Below are positions 1 through 6,891 of a stretch of 21,349 bases of DNA, piece after piece. Below the pieces are notes generated by a model that saw nothing but the letters and a program-made list of their open reading frames with translations, had not been told where the DNA came from and ran no database searches. Numbering within the stretch: the stretch's first letter is position 1; each line of letters opens with the position of its first letter. The translations under genes were made by a program, and so were the position numbers. This DNA comes from Bog-950 sp964620645 (GTDB taxonomy: Bacteria > Bacteroidota > Bacteroidia > Chitinophagales > LD1): NCBI GenBank assembly GCA_964620645.1, contig CAZUHU010000048.1:1-21349 (forward strand), in the 5' to 3' direction.

Positions 1-68
1 CCTTTGTGGAAAAATAAGTAAGTGCTTACGTAATGAAGGTGAATATGTAATAGTGAAGTTGTAAAAGC

Positions 69-638
69 CTATTCCCCCTTATAATAACAGCTGCGGCAGC
101 GGGGTTGGTAGCTGTCCTTTTCGCCTAATAAAACACGTTGTTTATCGGCAGTAGTACGGTAGCTAAAGTGGGCAATCTCGCCGCACTTCACACAAATGGC
201 GTGCACCTTGGTAATATAATCGGCAATGGCCAGTAGTTGGGGCATGGGGCCAAAGGGCTTGCCTTCAAAATCCATATCAAGGCCGGCAATAATTACCCTA
301 ACGCCTTTTTGCGCCAGCTTTTCGCAAACGTGGGGCAGTTCCATATCTAGGAACTGGGCTTCATCTATGCCAACCACCTCAATGCCTTCGGCCATTAGCA
401 ATATGTTTTCGGAGTGGGCTACCGGCGTGCTACGTATGCTGTTGGAGTCGTGGCTAACTACGTTGGTTTCGTGGTAGCGCACGTCTACCATGGGTTTAAA
501 AATCTCTACTTTCTTATTGGCAATATGGGCCCGTTTAAGGCGACGTATCAACTCCTCCGTTTTACCGCTGAACATGCTGCCGCATACAACCTCAATCCAG
601 CCTTTTTTTTCTTTACCGCTAAGTGGTTCAATAAACAT
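69..638 (-). CDS. tdk: Thymidine kinase (type II, Zn-binding)
   Basis: Cytosolic salvage enzyme that phosphorylates thymidine to dTMP with ATP. The 189-aa product is the usual length for the bacterial TK1-like (type II) family. Visible motifs are the P-loop GSMFSGKT (residues 20-27), the DEAQF motif (92-96) with the catalytic base expected at Glu93, and four zinc-ligand cysteines in two pairs, CVKC (149-152) and CRSC (181-184), flanking the lasso region over the nucleoside. The gene ends with TAG at 69-71 and starts at ATG 636-638. It is divergent from the gene at 744, with 105 bp between them. I see no clear Bacteroidota promoter or Shine-Dalgarno sequence before the start, and no hairpin terminator in bases 1-68. 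Identification rests on family motifs and is secure. Confidence 0.97.
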   Translation of the reverse strand: MFIEPLSGKEKKGWIEVVCGSMFSGKTEELIRRLKRAHIANKKVEIFKPMVDVRYHETNVVSHDSNSIRSTPVAHSENILLMAEGIEVVGIDEAQFLDMELPHVCEKLAQKGVRVIIAGLDMDFEGKPFGPMPQLLAIADYITKVHAICVKCGEIAHFSYRTTADKQRVLLGEKDSYQPRCRSCYYKGE

Positions 639-713
639 AATACCCGTTAATCTTCGGCGTTTTATAGCAATGCAACACTAGTAATCTAACACCCTAAACT
701 TCAACTTTCTTCC

Positions 714-721
714 TATGTTTG
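714..721 (+). promoter_or_regulatory. Putative Bacteroidota -7 element for the 744-3065 operon
   Basis: TATGTTTG matches the Bacteroidota -7 consensus TAnnTTTG exactly and lies 22 bp before the ATG at 744. I see no good TTTG -33 element at the right distance, so this rests on the -7 match alone. The palindrome GTTTAAAC (721-728) overlaps its 3' end. Confidence 0.4.
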
Positions 722-743
722 TTTAAACGGAAAAAGCCTTGCT

Positions 744-1406
744 ATGCGCTCAAATGTATCGGAATTAGTGGAAAAAATAAATGCAATTGCTTCGGGCGGT
801 AACCTTACGGGTTTATCGCGTATTGAGCTGGACCTTCTACAGCAATACCTGCGCAGTTTGTACGAGGAAGTAGAAAATGCCAAAAGCCGGCCGGCGCACA
901 ATATAACGCCGCCTGTAAAGCAGGAGGTTGCGCCTGAGGCTGAAGTGGAACAGGAGAGCATACAGCCTGAACTGCTTATTGCCGCAGTTAATGAGCCCAA
1001 GGAGGAGAATGTGGTGATTACTAAGGCACCCCTTAAAGAGGAAGTGACAAGACCCGTTAAAGAGGAAAAGCCAATAAAAGGAGCGCTTAATGAAGTTATA
1101 AAAAGCGGAGGGGGATTAAACGAGAAGCTTAAAACTACCTCTAAAGAGATACACCGCAGCCTTAGCCATAAACCTATGAAGGACCTGGTAGACCTTAACA
1201 AGCGCATTGTATTTGTAAACGAGTTGTTTAACGGGGATATTGATGCTTTTAATACCGCGGTGGGCAATATTGACCGGGTAGAGGATTTTGAAGGAGCCCA
1301 GCAGTACATCCGCGAGCAGTTGATGGAGAAATACAAATGGAATGAAACGGCCCAAAGTACCCGCTTGTTTTTAAAACTTACCCGCCAGCGCTTTGGGGTT
1401 GAATAA
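744..1406 (+). CDS. Conserved hypothetical protein, unknown function
   Basis: I do not recognise a named family. The 220-aa product has no signal peptide or membrane segment and is probably cytosolic. It appears to have three parts: an N-terminal helical segment (about residues 1-47) rich in Leu and Glu; a low-complexity Glu/Pro/Val/Lys linker (about 48-115) that is probably disordered; and a helical C-terminal domain (about 135-220) containing KPMKDLVDLNKRIVF and ELFNGDIDAFN, which looks like the conserved core. From memory, similar short C-terminal domains occur in uncharacterised Bacteroidota proteins; this is unverified. The ATG at 744 sits 22 bp after a TAnnTTTG element. Only 24 bp separate its stop from the L,D-transpeptidase start, so co-transcription is likely and a role linked to the cell envelope is possible. 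The large antisense frame over this gene is a shadow. Confidence 0.85.
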   Translation: MRSNVSELVEKINAIASGGNLTGLSRIELDLLQQYLRSLYEEVENAKSRPAHNITPPVKQEVAPEAEVEQESIQPELLIAAVNEPKEENVVITKAPLKEEVTRPVKEEKPIKGALNEVIKSGGGLNEKLKTTSKEIHRSLSHKPMKDLVDLNKRIVFVNELFNGDIDAFNTAVGNIDRVEDFEGAQQYIREQLMEKYKWNETAQSTRLFLKLTRQRFGVE

Positions 1407-1430
1407 ATTTGGTAGAAGGCAAATACAACC

Positions 1431-3065
1431 ATGAATAACACAAAAGGTAAAAAACCATTGGTGGCAGGGTTGCTGCTGTTGGTGGTGCTGCTTACAGCGG
1501 GCATTGTAATTTTTAAAAAGCCCTGGGTAACCAAAACAAAGGACCGTGTACTGGAGGTTTTACACCTGCAGAAAAAGATAAATGTTAAAGGCGATACCGA
1601 AGCACTTCAGAACAATGCCCTGCTGGAGAAGTATTACAAGCAATACGGTTACACCCAAACCTGGAGCGACCGCAGCGAGTTTTACCGCACCATGCTTATG
1701 GGCATGCTTAGCTATGCGGATAGCCTGGGCCTGGACCCTAAGAATTATCACCAGGATTATATACAGAAATACGATTCGCTTATATCATCGGGCAAGGTGG
1801 ACTTAGAGCAATTTGAAGCCGAAAACGAATTGATCTTTTCGGATGCAGCTATGTCGTTTTTGTTTGATGTAGCTTACGGAAAAGAAATTGATATTTCCTT
1901 TAACGGAGTAAAGTATAATATTGACACAGCCCGCATAGTAAACATGTACAGCGATTTAATGCTGCACAAAAACTGGAGAAGAACGCTGGATAGCATTGAG
2001 CCCCGCATACCGCAATACATTTATTTAAAAACGCAGCTAAACCGGATGAACGCGTTTTTGGCCGATTTTCCGGAGGCGGATACGATAACCGTTGCGAATA
2101 ATGAGGCCGGGCTGATAGCGGCTTCCGTAAAGCTGAACTTTTATGGCCTGGTTACAGATAGCCTGGTAGGGGATAGCAGTGATGCCCTGCGCATGAGTGC
2201 GGCGCTAAAGGGCTTCCAAAAAATGATGAATATGGATACCAGCGGTAAGCTGGATGCCAAAACTATTACAGCCCTGAACCGCCCATTGGCGGGTGCCATG
2301 CGCCAAATGAAAGAGAGCCTAAACTACTGGCGTTGGACCGGCCGACTAAATGAGCATGAGTTTATACTGGTTAATATACCCGCAGCGCGCTTACAGATCG
2401 TAAATCCTGATTCGGCCAAAGATTTAACTATGCGGGTTATTGTAGGAAAAACCAGTACCCAAACGCCATCATTTACTGCTTACATTACCAAGGTTATTAC
2501 CTACCCCTACTGGAATGTGCCTAATGATATTGCCGTTAAGGAGATGTTGCCTAAAATACAGAAGAGCCTTGATTACCTGGAGGCTAACAACCTACAGATA
2601 TTGGATAACCGGGGCAAAGAACTAGACCCTGCACAGATTAAGTGGAAGACCTTAACACCGGCGCGTTTCCCTTACCGCATACGCCAAAGTACAGGTTGCG
2701 ATAATGCATTGGGTGTTTTAAAGTTCGACCTTAACTCGCCTTACTTTATTTACCTGCACGATACCAACCGCCGCGATTTGTTTACGAAGAAGGATCGCTT
2801 TATGAGCCACGGTTGCGTGCGATTAGAAAAGCCAATGGAGTTAGCGAATTATGTGCTGCAGGAAGGCCTGGACTCCAGCACTGTGGCTAAACTTAATCAA
2901 TGTTTACATGATGAAAAACCAACATCCTTTTCATTGAAAAAGAAATTTCCGGTATTGATACTTTATTTGACTGCTGATGTAGATGAAAACGGCTGGCTGC
3001 GTTTTTATAATGACGTTTACAAGCTGGAAGAAGAGAAGAAAGCTGCTGAAAAGAAAGCCGTGTAA
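1431..3065 (+). CDS. L,D-transpeptidase (YcbB/ErfK-YbiS family), membrane-anchored
   Basis: Periplasmic peptidoglycan cross-linking enzyme that makes 3-3 meso-diaminopimelate links, or attaches proteins, through a catalytic cysteine. The 544-aa product has a short basic N-terminus and one membrane segment (about residues 10-28). A helical scaffold region follows (about 50-225). A peptidoglycan-binding-like helical segment lies at about 230-285 (LRMSAALKGFQKMMNMD, then the GKLDAKTITALN turn). The YkuD catalytic domain spans about 308-480. The catalytic signature is SHGCVRLEKP, with Cys462 and nearby His460 and Arg464; the second conserved His is in YLHDT (His443). The architecture resembles E. 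coli LdtD (YcbB). A lysine-rich tail (about 530-544) closes the protein. It lies 24 bp behind the hypothetical gene at 744 and probably shares its transcript. It converges on the PNGase-F-like gene. Confidence 0.94.
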   Translation: MNNTKGKKPLVAGLLLLVVLLTAGIVIFKKPWVTKTKDRVLEVLHLQKKINVKGDTEALQNNALLEKYYKQYGYTQTWSDRSEFYRTMLMGMLSYADSLGLDPKNYHQDYIQKYDSLISSGKVDLEQFEAENELIFSDAAMSFLFDVAYGKEIDISFNGVKYNIDTARIVNMYSDLMLHKNWRRTLDSIEPRIPQYIYLKTQLNRMNAFLADFPEADTITVANNEAGLIAASVKLNFYGLVTDSLVGDSSDALRMSAALKGFQKMMNMDTSGKLDAKTITALNRPLAGAMRQMKESLNYWRWTGRLNEHEFILVNIPAARLQIVNPDSAKDLTMRVIVGKTSTQTPSFTAYITKVITYPYWNVPNDIAVKEMLPKIQKSLDYLEANNLQILDNRGKELDPAQIKWKTLTPARFPYRIRQSTGCDNALGVLKFDLNSPYFIYLHDTNRRDLFTKKDRFMSHGCVRLEKPMELANYVLQEGLDSSTVAKLNQCLHDEKPTSFSLKKKFPVLILYLTADVDENGWLRFYNDVYKLEEEKKAAEKKAV

Positions 3066-3095
3066 ACAAACACCCCCTCCGGCAACCTGCGCATG

Positions 3096-3152
3096 CTGCT
3101 TCGGTTTCCTCGTCCCCCTATCCCAACTTCGTTGGTCAGGGGGACAAAGCAG
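3096..3152. repeat. Complex two-stem palindrome between convergent genes
   Basis: In the 91-bp convergent gap, arm GTCCCCCT (3112-3119) pairs perfectly with AGGGGGAC (3138-3145). Inside it CCAAC (3123-3127) pairs with GTTGG (3131-3135) around a TTC loop. Outside it CTGCTT (3096-3101) pairs with AAGCAG (3147-3152), leaving a one-sided bulge of about 10 nt. There is no T-run on either side, so it is not a classical intrinsic terminator. It could act as a bidirectional transcript end or be a copy of a dispersed REP-like palindrome. Only one copy is seen in this window. Confidence 0.6.
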
Positions 3153-3156
3153 TAAG

Positions 3157-5094
3157 TTATTTACTTACTACAACCTTTTTTACAATCGTTTTATCTGCAG
3201 TGTGCAATCGCACAAAATAGATGCCTGCACCATCTCCGCTAAAATCATACTGCGTAATACCGCTGCTGAATTTCTCCAGGTGTTTATTTAGCAGGCGGCG
3301 GCCCACCAGGTCGTAAATTTCAATGTCTGTGTCCTCTGCTTTAGTAAGCACTGCATCAATGTTTAATGTTTTGCTCGTAGGGTTAGGGTAAACTTCAAAC
3401 AGGCTTACTTCTGCTGTTTCATTTATCGCGTTAGGGAAATCCACTAAGGGCTGGCCAACATAGAACTGGTAACGCAAACCGCTACCGAAATCAGCAGGGA
3501 AACTCTTAATCACCTGGTTGTTGATGCGGGTTAAACGGATAAAGCCAACACCTTGTCCATTAGCCCAGTTAAAATCAAGGCCATCGCCTCCGGCGTCGTT
3601 TATATCCAATTCATAACAGCCATCGGTAAGGTGCAGCGTATCGCGATATACCGTAAGGTTAGCGTAGTTGGTTGCATCGTTACTATCCACCACATTGCTG
3701 TTGCTGTCGTATATCTTCCAGGTGGTTTCCTGCGGGTTCTTGTTGGTTTTAATAACCACTATTAGCGTTGAATCATGCACCGGTGGCATAGCAGCAAAGG
3801 TGCGCGCAGTATCGTTGTAATTATAATTATCCGGTAAACCATTGGGGTAATCTATCCATGCGGTAAACGTATTAGAAGAAGGGGTTTGGCTATAGAAAAG
3901 ATTTGGCAGGTCCACTTCTTCCTTTTCGTTGGTTTTTAAATAGCCGTTCCAGAAATAGGTATAAATGTAATCGCCCTGTATGCCGTACTTAATTTCGGCC
4001 TTGGTTAACGGATTGCTGCCATTGTTTTTAATTATCACTTTAGGATTGGCGCAAACAGGGTTAAAACGCAGCATTTCATCTTTATCACTTGGTGCTATAA
4101 CATCATACAGCTCGGCATCTTCAGTATATATATTCGGCTTAAAATGTATTACCTGGCTGGTTATCATGTAATTTCCGGCACCGTTATCAATATAATCTTC
4201 CATATCCACATTTAACTTGTGGGTGCTGTTGCCTGCTACTACAAAATCGTAAGTGCTTGGTTTAACAGGGGCGCCCGGGCACCAGTTGGCCCTGTCATAC
4301 AACCAGGTACCGTATTGCGGAAAGAGGGGGTTAATACCGCAATATCTCCAAACGGGTGCTTGCTCTACAAAGCCGCTATCCCAGTAAACAGTGCGCAACT
4401 TATTGCAAAACTCACCGCAGCCTGTACCGTCGCTACCGTGGCCGGTTTGGTTAATGCGGAAACGTAAAACGCCTTCCTCACCGGCGGCTGTAACGGTTTT
4501 CTCTGTTAAGAAGTTTTCGATTGAGTTACCATTACAACCATAGCAATAGCTGCCGTTATAAAGGTTTTCCACTTTAACAGGTTCAAGGCCAGGCTGGCCT
4601 TCTATACAAATAAACTCTAACGTAACCCGCCAGCCGCGGTCGTTACTGGCTTCGTAACCGGTGTGGTCGTATTCAATTTCAACGGAGTCGTGCAGCAGAG
4701 GTGAGTAGTCGGTAACGTCCATTACCCATTCAAAATTCCAGGTGTTTGGCCAAAAGTGGCCGTATGGGGTAATAAAGGTAGCCAGGGATACGTTCTTTGA
4801 AGTATCATTTACGCTGTGCGTGCGGCGTACATATATCCAGTTAAGGTAATCCCACTCGCCACAGGTAAGGCCCGCTACATTAGGGCAGGCAAACTTCATG
4901 CGCAGTAGCACTTTGCTGTACTTGGTTGCGGAAGAAGGGAAAACTCCCCATCGCGGGTACTCCGTATGGCCCGAGCCTCCGGGATCGGTAGTTATCAGCA
5001 CAGTATCGTGCGTCATCACTCTTATGGTATCGCCGGTTGAGGCACGGCTGCCTAAAGCAAATAACAGAAACAGGAAGGGGAGATACTTTTTCAT
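3157..5094 (-). CDS. Secreted peptide-N-glycosidase F-related protein with T9SS type A tail
   Basis: Likely secreted amidase-type enzyme acting on N-glycans or related glycosylamine links. The 645-aa precursor has a signal peptide (about residues 1-18). A region alignable from memory to both jelly-roll domains of Elizabethkingia PNGase F follows (about 55-320): CGEWDYL (78-84) matches the catalytic Asp60 segment with Asp82; GCGEFC (225-230) matches the Glu206 segment with Glu228; and YDRANWCPG (266-274) matches the conserved DRAGWCPG stretch. The Glu118 position appears to be Asp143, a conservative change. After the enzyme part come a CARDB/Ig-like region (about 345-435), a beta-rich segment with GCYELDINDAGGDGL (about 440-548), and a type A T9SS sorting domain starting at VYPNPTSKTLNID (568-580). 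Activity and substrate are inferred. Confidence 0.88.
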   Translation of the reverse strand: MKKYLPFLFLLFALGSRASTGDTIRVMTHDTVLITTDPGGSGHTEYPRWGVFPSSATKYSKVLLRMKFACPNVAGLTCGEWDYLNWIYVRRTHSVNDTSKNVSLATFITPYGHFWPNTWNFEWVMDVTDYSPLLHDSVEIEYDHTGYEASNDRGWRVTLEFICIEGQPGLEPVKVENLYNGSYCYGCNGNSIENFLTEKTVTAAGEEGVLRFRINQTGHGSDGTGCGEFCNKLRTVYWDSGFVEQAPVWRYCGINPLFPQYGTWLYDRANWCPGAPVKPSTYDFVVAGNSTHKLNVDMEDYIDNGAGNYMITSQVIHFKPNIYTEDAELYDVIAPSDKDEMLRFNPVCANPKVIIKNNGSNPLTKAEIKYGIQGDYIYTYFWNGYLKTNEKEEVDLPNLFYSQTPSSNTFTAWIDYPNGLPDNYNYNDTARTFAAMPPVHDSTLIVVIKTNKNPQETTWKIYDSNSNVVDSNDATNYANLTVYRDTLHLTDGCYELDINDAGGDGLDFNWANGQGVGFIRLTRINNQVIKSFPADFGSGLRYQFYVGQPLVDFPNAINETAEVSLFEVYPNPTSKTLNIDAVLTKAEDTDIEIYDLVGRRLLNKHLEKFSSGITQYDFSGDGAGIYFVRLHTADKTIVKKVVVSK

Positions 5095-5125
5095 GTATAG
5101 ATTTATTATGCTAAACTAACAATAC

Positions 5126-5133
5126 CAAATATA
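5126..5133 (-). promoter_or_regulatory. Putative -7 element for the PNGase F-like gene
   Basis: Read on the minus strand, TATATTTG matches TAnnTTTG exactly and lies 31 bp before the ATG at 5092-5094. No TTTG is seen at the -33 distance; the palindrome GGTTAACC (5152-5159) occupies that place instead. Confidence 0.4.
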
Positions 5134-5216
5134 AGCAAGACGTTCTATTGCGGTTAACCCGAAACTTGGACCGAACTGTTTTTCCTACCTATAGTCTTCA
5201 GAAAGTTTTTGAGGTG

Positions 5217-5246
5217 TTTGCTTATTCCAAATTTCTGTTAACTTTG
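5217..5246 (+). promoter_or_regulatory. Bacteroidota-type promoter of creD
   Basis: TTTG (5217-5220) as the -33 element, an 18-bp spacer, and TAACTTTG (5239-5246) as a perfect TAnnTTTG -7 element. Transcription would start near 5253, giving a leader of about 60 nt before the ATG at 5313. This is the best promoter match in the window. Confidence 0.7.
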
Positions 5247-5257
5247 TATTACAAAGT
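5241..5257. promoter_or_regulatory. Perfect palindromic operator overlapping the creD promoter
   Basis: ACTTTGTA-T-TACAAAGT is a perfect inverted repeat with 8-bp arms and a single central base. It covers most of the -7 element and the expected transcription start, the position expected for repressor binding. No DNA-binding protein is encoded in this window. From memory, creD in Bacteroidota is often next to a small winged-helix regulator, which would be the natural candidate. The symmetry is seen directly; binding by a regulator is inferred. Confidence 0.65.
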
Positions 5258-5312
5258 GCTTTTTGAATGAAAGCCTTTCTTTATTTGCGCTATAAACCAA
5301 AATCAAACAACC

Positions 5313-6647
5313 ATGGAACAGGAAACTCCTTCCCCCGGCTTAGGCGAACGGCTGGTAAATAAAGTTCGCACCTCTGCCACTGTGCGGTTATTTCTTATCG
5401 GCATACTGGTATTAATACTGCTGATTCCGTCGGGCATGATACAATCATTAGTATACGAGCGGCAAACCACCCACGACGATGCTATTAATGAAATAAGTAA
5501 CAAATGGGGGCTGGAGCAGCGCATAACCGGCCCTGTATTGATGGTGCCATTTACGGTAACCAGGAAGGATGCAAACGGACAATTATACACTGAAACTGAC
5601 TACAGCTATTACCTGCCCGATGAGATAGAAGTAGGGGGGGATATGAAATCGGAAAAACGCCACCGCGGTATTTACGAAGCGGTATTGTATCAAAGTAAGA
5701 TGCACGTTAAGGGTACCTTTGCTCCACAGTTTACCAATGTGTTACCGGCGCTTCCGGCAACTGCTAACATGCAGGAGGCCAGGTTAATTGTAGGTATAAC
5801 TGATGTGCGCGGCATACGCAATAAAGTTACGATGAAGTGGGATTCGCTGGAGATTGTAGCGCAGCCCGGCGGCAACTTAAACCTGTTGGGTAGTGGCATC
5901 AGCTTTCCGTTAAATACTATAGACTTTGTTAAGGGCGGCGCTTTTGAGTTTGATTTAGAATTGGCCGGCTCGCAGGCTATGTTTTTTACGCCGGTTGGCA
6001 AAAATACCATCGTTAACCTTAAGTCTGACTGGCCTTCACCTTCCTTCGACGGTGCTTTTTTACCTGTGCACGAGGATAAGCCTACAGGCTTTACCGCGCA
6101 ATGGAGAGTGCTGGAACTGAACAGAAGCTTTTTACAGCATTGGGAAGGGGAGAACCCCAACCTAAGCGCCTCTGACTTTGGCGTTAAGATGTGGATAGCC
6201 GCTGATGAGTATCAAAAGACCCATCGCTCCGTGCGTTACTGCGTTCTCTTTATATCCTTAACCTTTATCTTCTTTTTTATTATAGAGTTGCGCAGTGGTA
6301 TATCAGTACACCCTGTGCAGTACCTGCTTATAGGGCTTGCTATTTCTATCTTCTACCTGTTGCTGCTATCGTTAAGCGAATGGCTGGGCTTTGATAAAGC
6401 CTACTTTATCTCGGCTGCTGCTGTTACCGGGCTTATCGCATTGTTCTCTATTAGTGTGTTGCGCAATAAGTTTTACTCGGCTGTGGCAGCCCTTGTGCAA
6501 GTGTTGCTATATATCTTCCTGTATACTACGCTGCGCTTAGAAGATTTGTCGCTGCTTATCGGTTCAATAGGTTTATTCCTTACCCTGGCGGTATTAATGT
6601 ATTTCAGCCGTGGGCTTAATAAAGAGGAAACTGCGCCTAAGGTATAA
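5313..6647 (+). CDS. creD: Inner membrane protein CreD
   Basis: CreD-family inner membrane protein. In gammaproteobacteria it belongs to the CreBC regulon and affects envelope integrity and colicin/beta-lactam phenotypes; its biochemical role is unknown. The 444-aa length is typical. One membrane segment lies near the N-terminus (about residues 24-44). A family-typical large periplasmic beta-rich region follows (about 45-304), beginning with the characteristic SLVYERQTTHDDAINEI segment and WGLEQRITGPVLMVPF. Five membrane helices fill the C-terminus (about 309-326, 335-356, 363-385, 391-406, 412-430), and the short tail is charged. No creBC-like two-component genes are nearby, so regulation here must differ, probably through the palindrome at its promoter. 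The ATG at 5313 lacks a Shine-Dalgarno sequence, as usual for the phylum. A terminator follows at 6673. Confidence 0.94.
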   Translation: MEQETPSPGLGERLVNKVRTSATVRLFLIGILVLILLIPSGMIQSLVYERQTTHDDAINEISNKWGLEQRITGPVLMVPFTVTRKDANGQLYTETDYSYYLPDEIEVGGDMKSEKRHRGIYEAVLYQSKMHVKGTFAPQFTNVLPALPATANMQEARLIVGITDVRGIRNKVTMKWDSLEIVAQPGGNLNLLGSGISFPLNTIDFVKGGAFEFDLELAGSQAMFFTPVGKNTIVNLKSDWPSPSFDGAFLPVHEDKPTGFTAQWRVLELNRSFLQHWEGENPNLSASDFGVKMWIAADEYQKTHRSVRYCVLFISLTFIFFFIIELRSGISVHPVQYLLIGLAISIFYLLLLSLSEWLGFDKAYFISAAAVTGLIALFSISVLRNKFYSAVAALVQVLLYIFLYTTLRLEDLSLLIGSIGLFLTLAVLMYFSRGLNKEETAPKV

Positions 6648-6672
6648 TTGTTGCTAACCAAATTCGCAGTAG

Positions 6673-6699
6673 GGCCGGAAGAAATTCCGGCCTTTTTTT
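6673..6699 (+). terminator. Intrinsic terminator of creD
   Basis: GGCCGGAA (6673-6680), loop GAAA, TTCCGGCC (6685-6692), then a run of seven T. It begins 26 bp after the creD stop codon. Confidence 0.9.
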
Positions 6700-6819
6700 G
6701 TTTGATCAACACCCGGTTTATAGGTGTTTGAGTTTAGGGCACAAGCTTAGTTTAAAGGGAGGGAGGTTTTAAGTAGATAATCGAGAGTTAGTAGCAAGGA
6801 AAGATTGCTATTTAAGGAG

Positions 6820-6845
6820 AAAAAAAAGGGGGCTAAAGCCCCCTT
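6820..6845 (-). terminator. Intrinsic terminator of the 6892-10623 gene
   Basis: GGGGGC (6828-6833) pairs with GCCCCC (6838-6843) around a TAAA loop, with AA/TT extending the stem. On the minus strand it is followed by a run of T (complement of A6820-6827). It lies 47 bp after the stop at 6892. The T-rich stretch on the plus side also allows use as a backup for creD. The rest of 6648-6891 holds only a weak AACACC/GGTGTT inverted repeat (6708-6728) and no recognisable gene. Confidence 0.85.
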
Positions 6846-6891
6846 CTTTTTCTTCAAAATATGTTCCAAACAGTGTAACCTTTTTATACGC

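Noticed and set aside
1..68. Possible terminator or gene end at the window start
   Set aside because: Only a short GTAAG/CTTAC inverted repeat is present, without a T-run or coding frame that I can support.
713..1534. Minus-strand open frame of 273 codons
   Set aside because: It lies antisense to the 744 gene and the start of the transpeptidase. Its composition is Ser/Leu/Phe-rich shadow type, with no motif or start context, and the plus-strand genes fit the operon structure.
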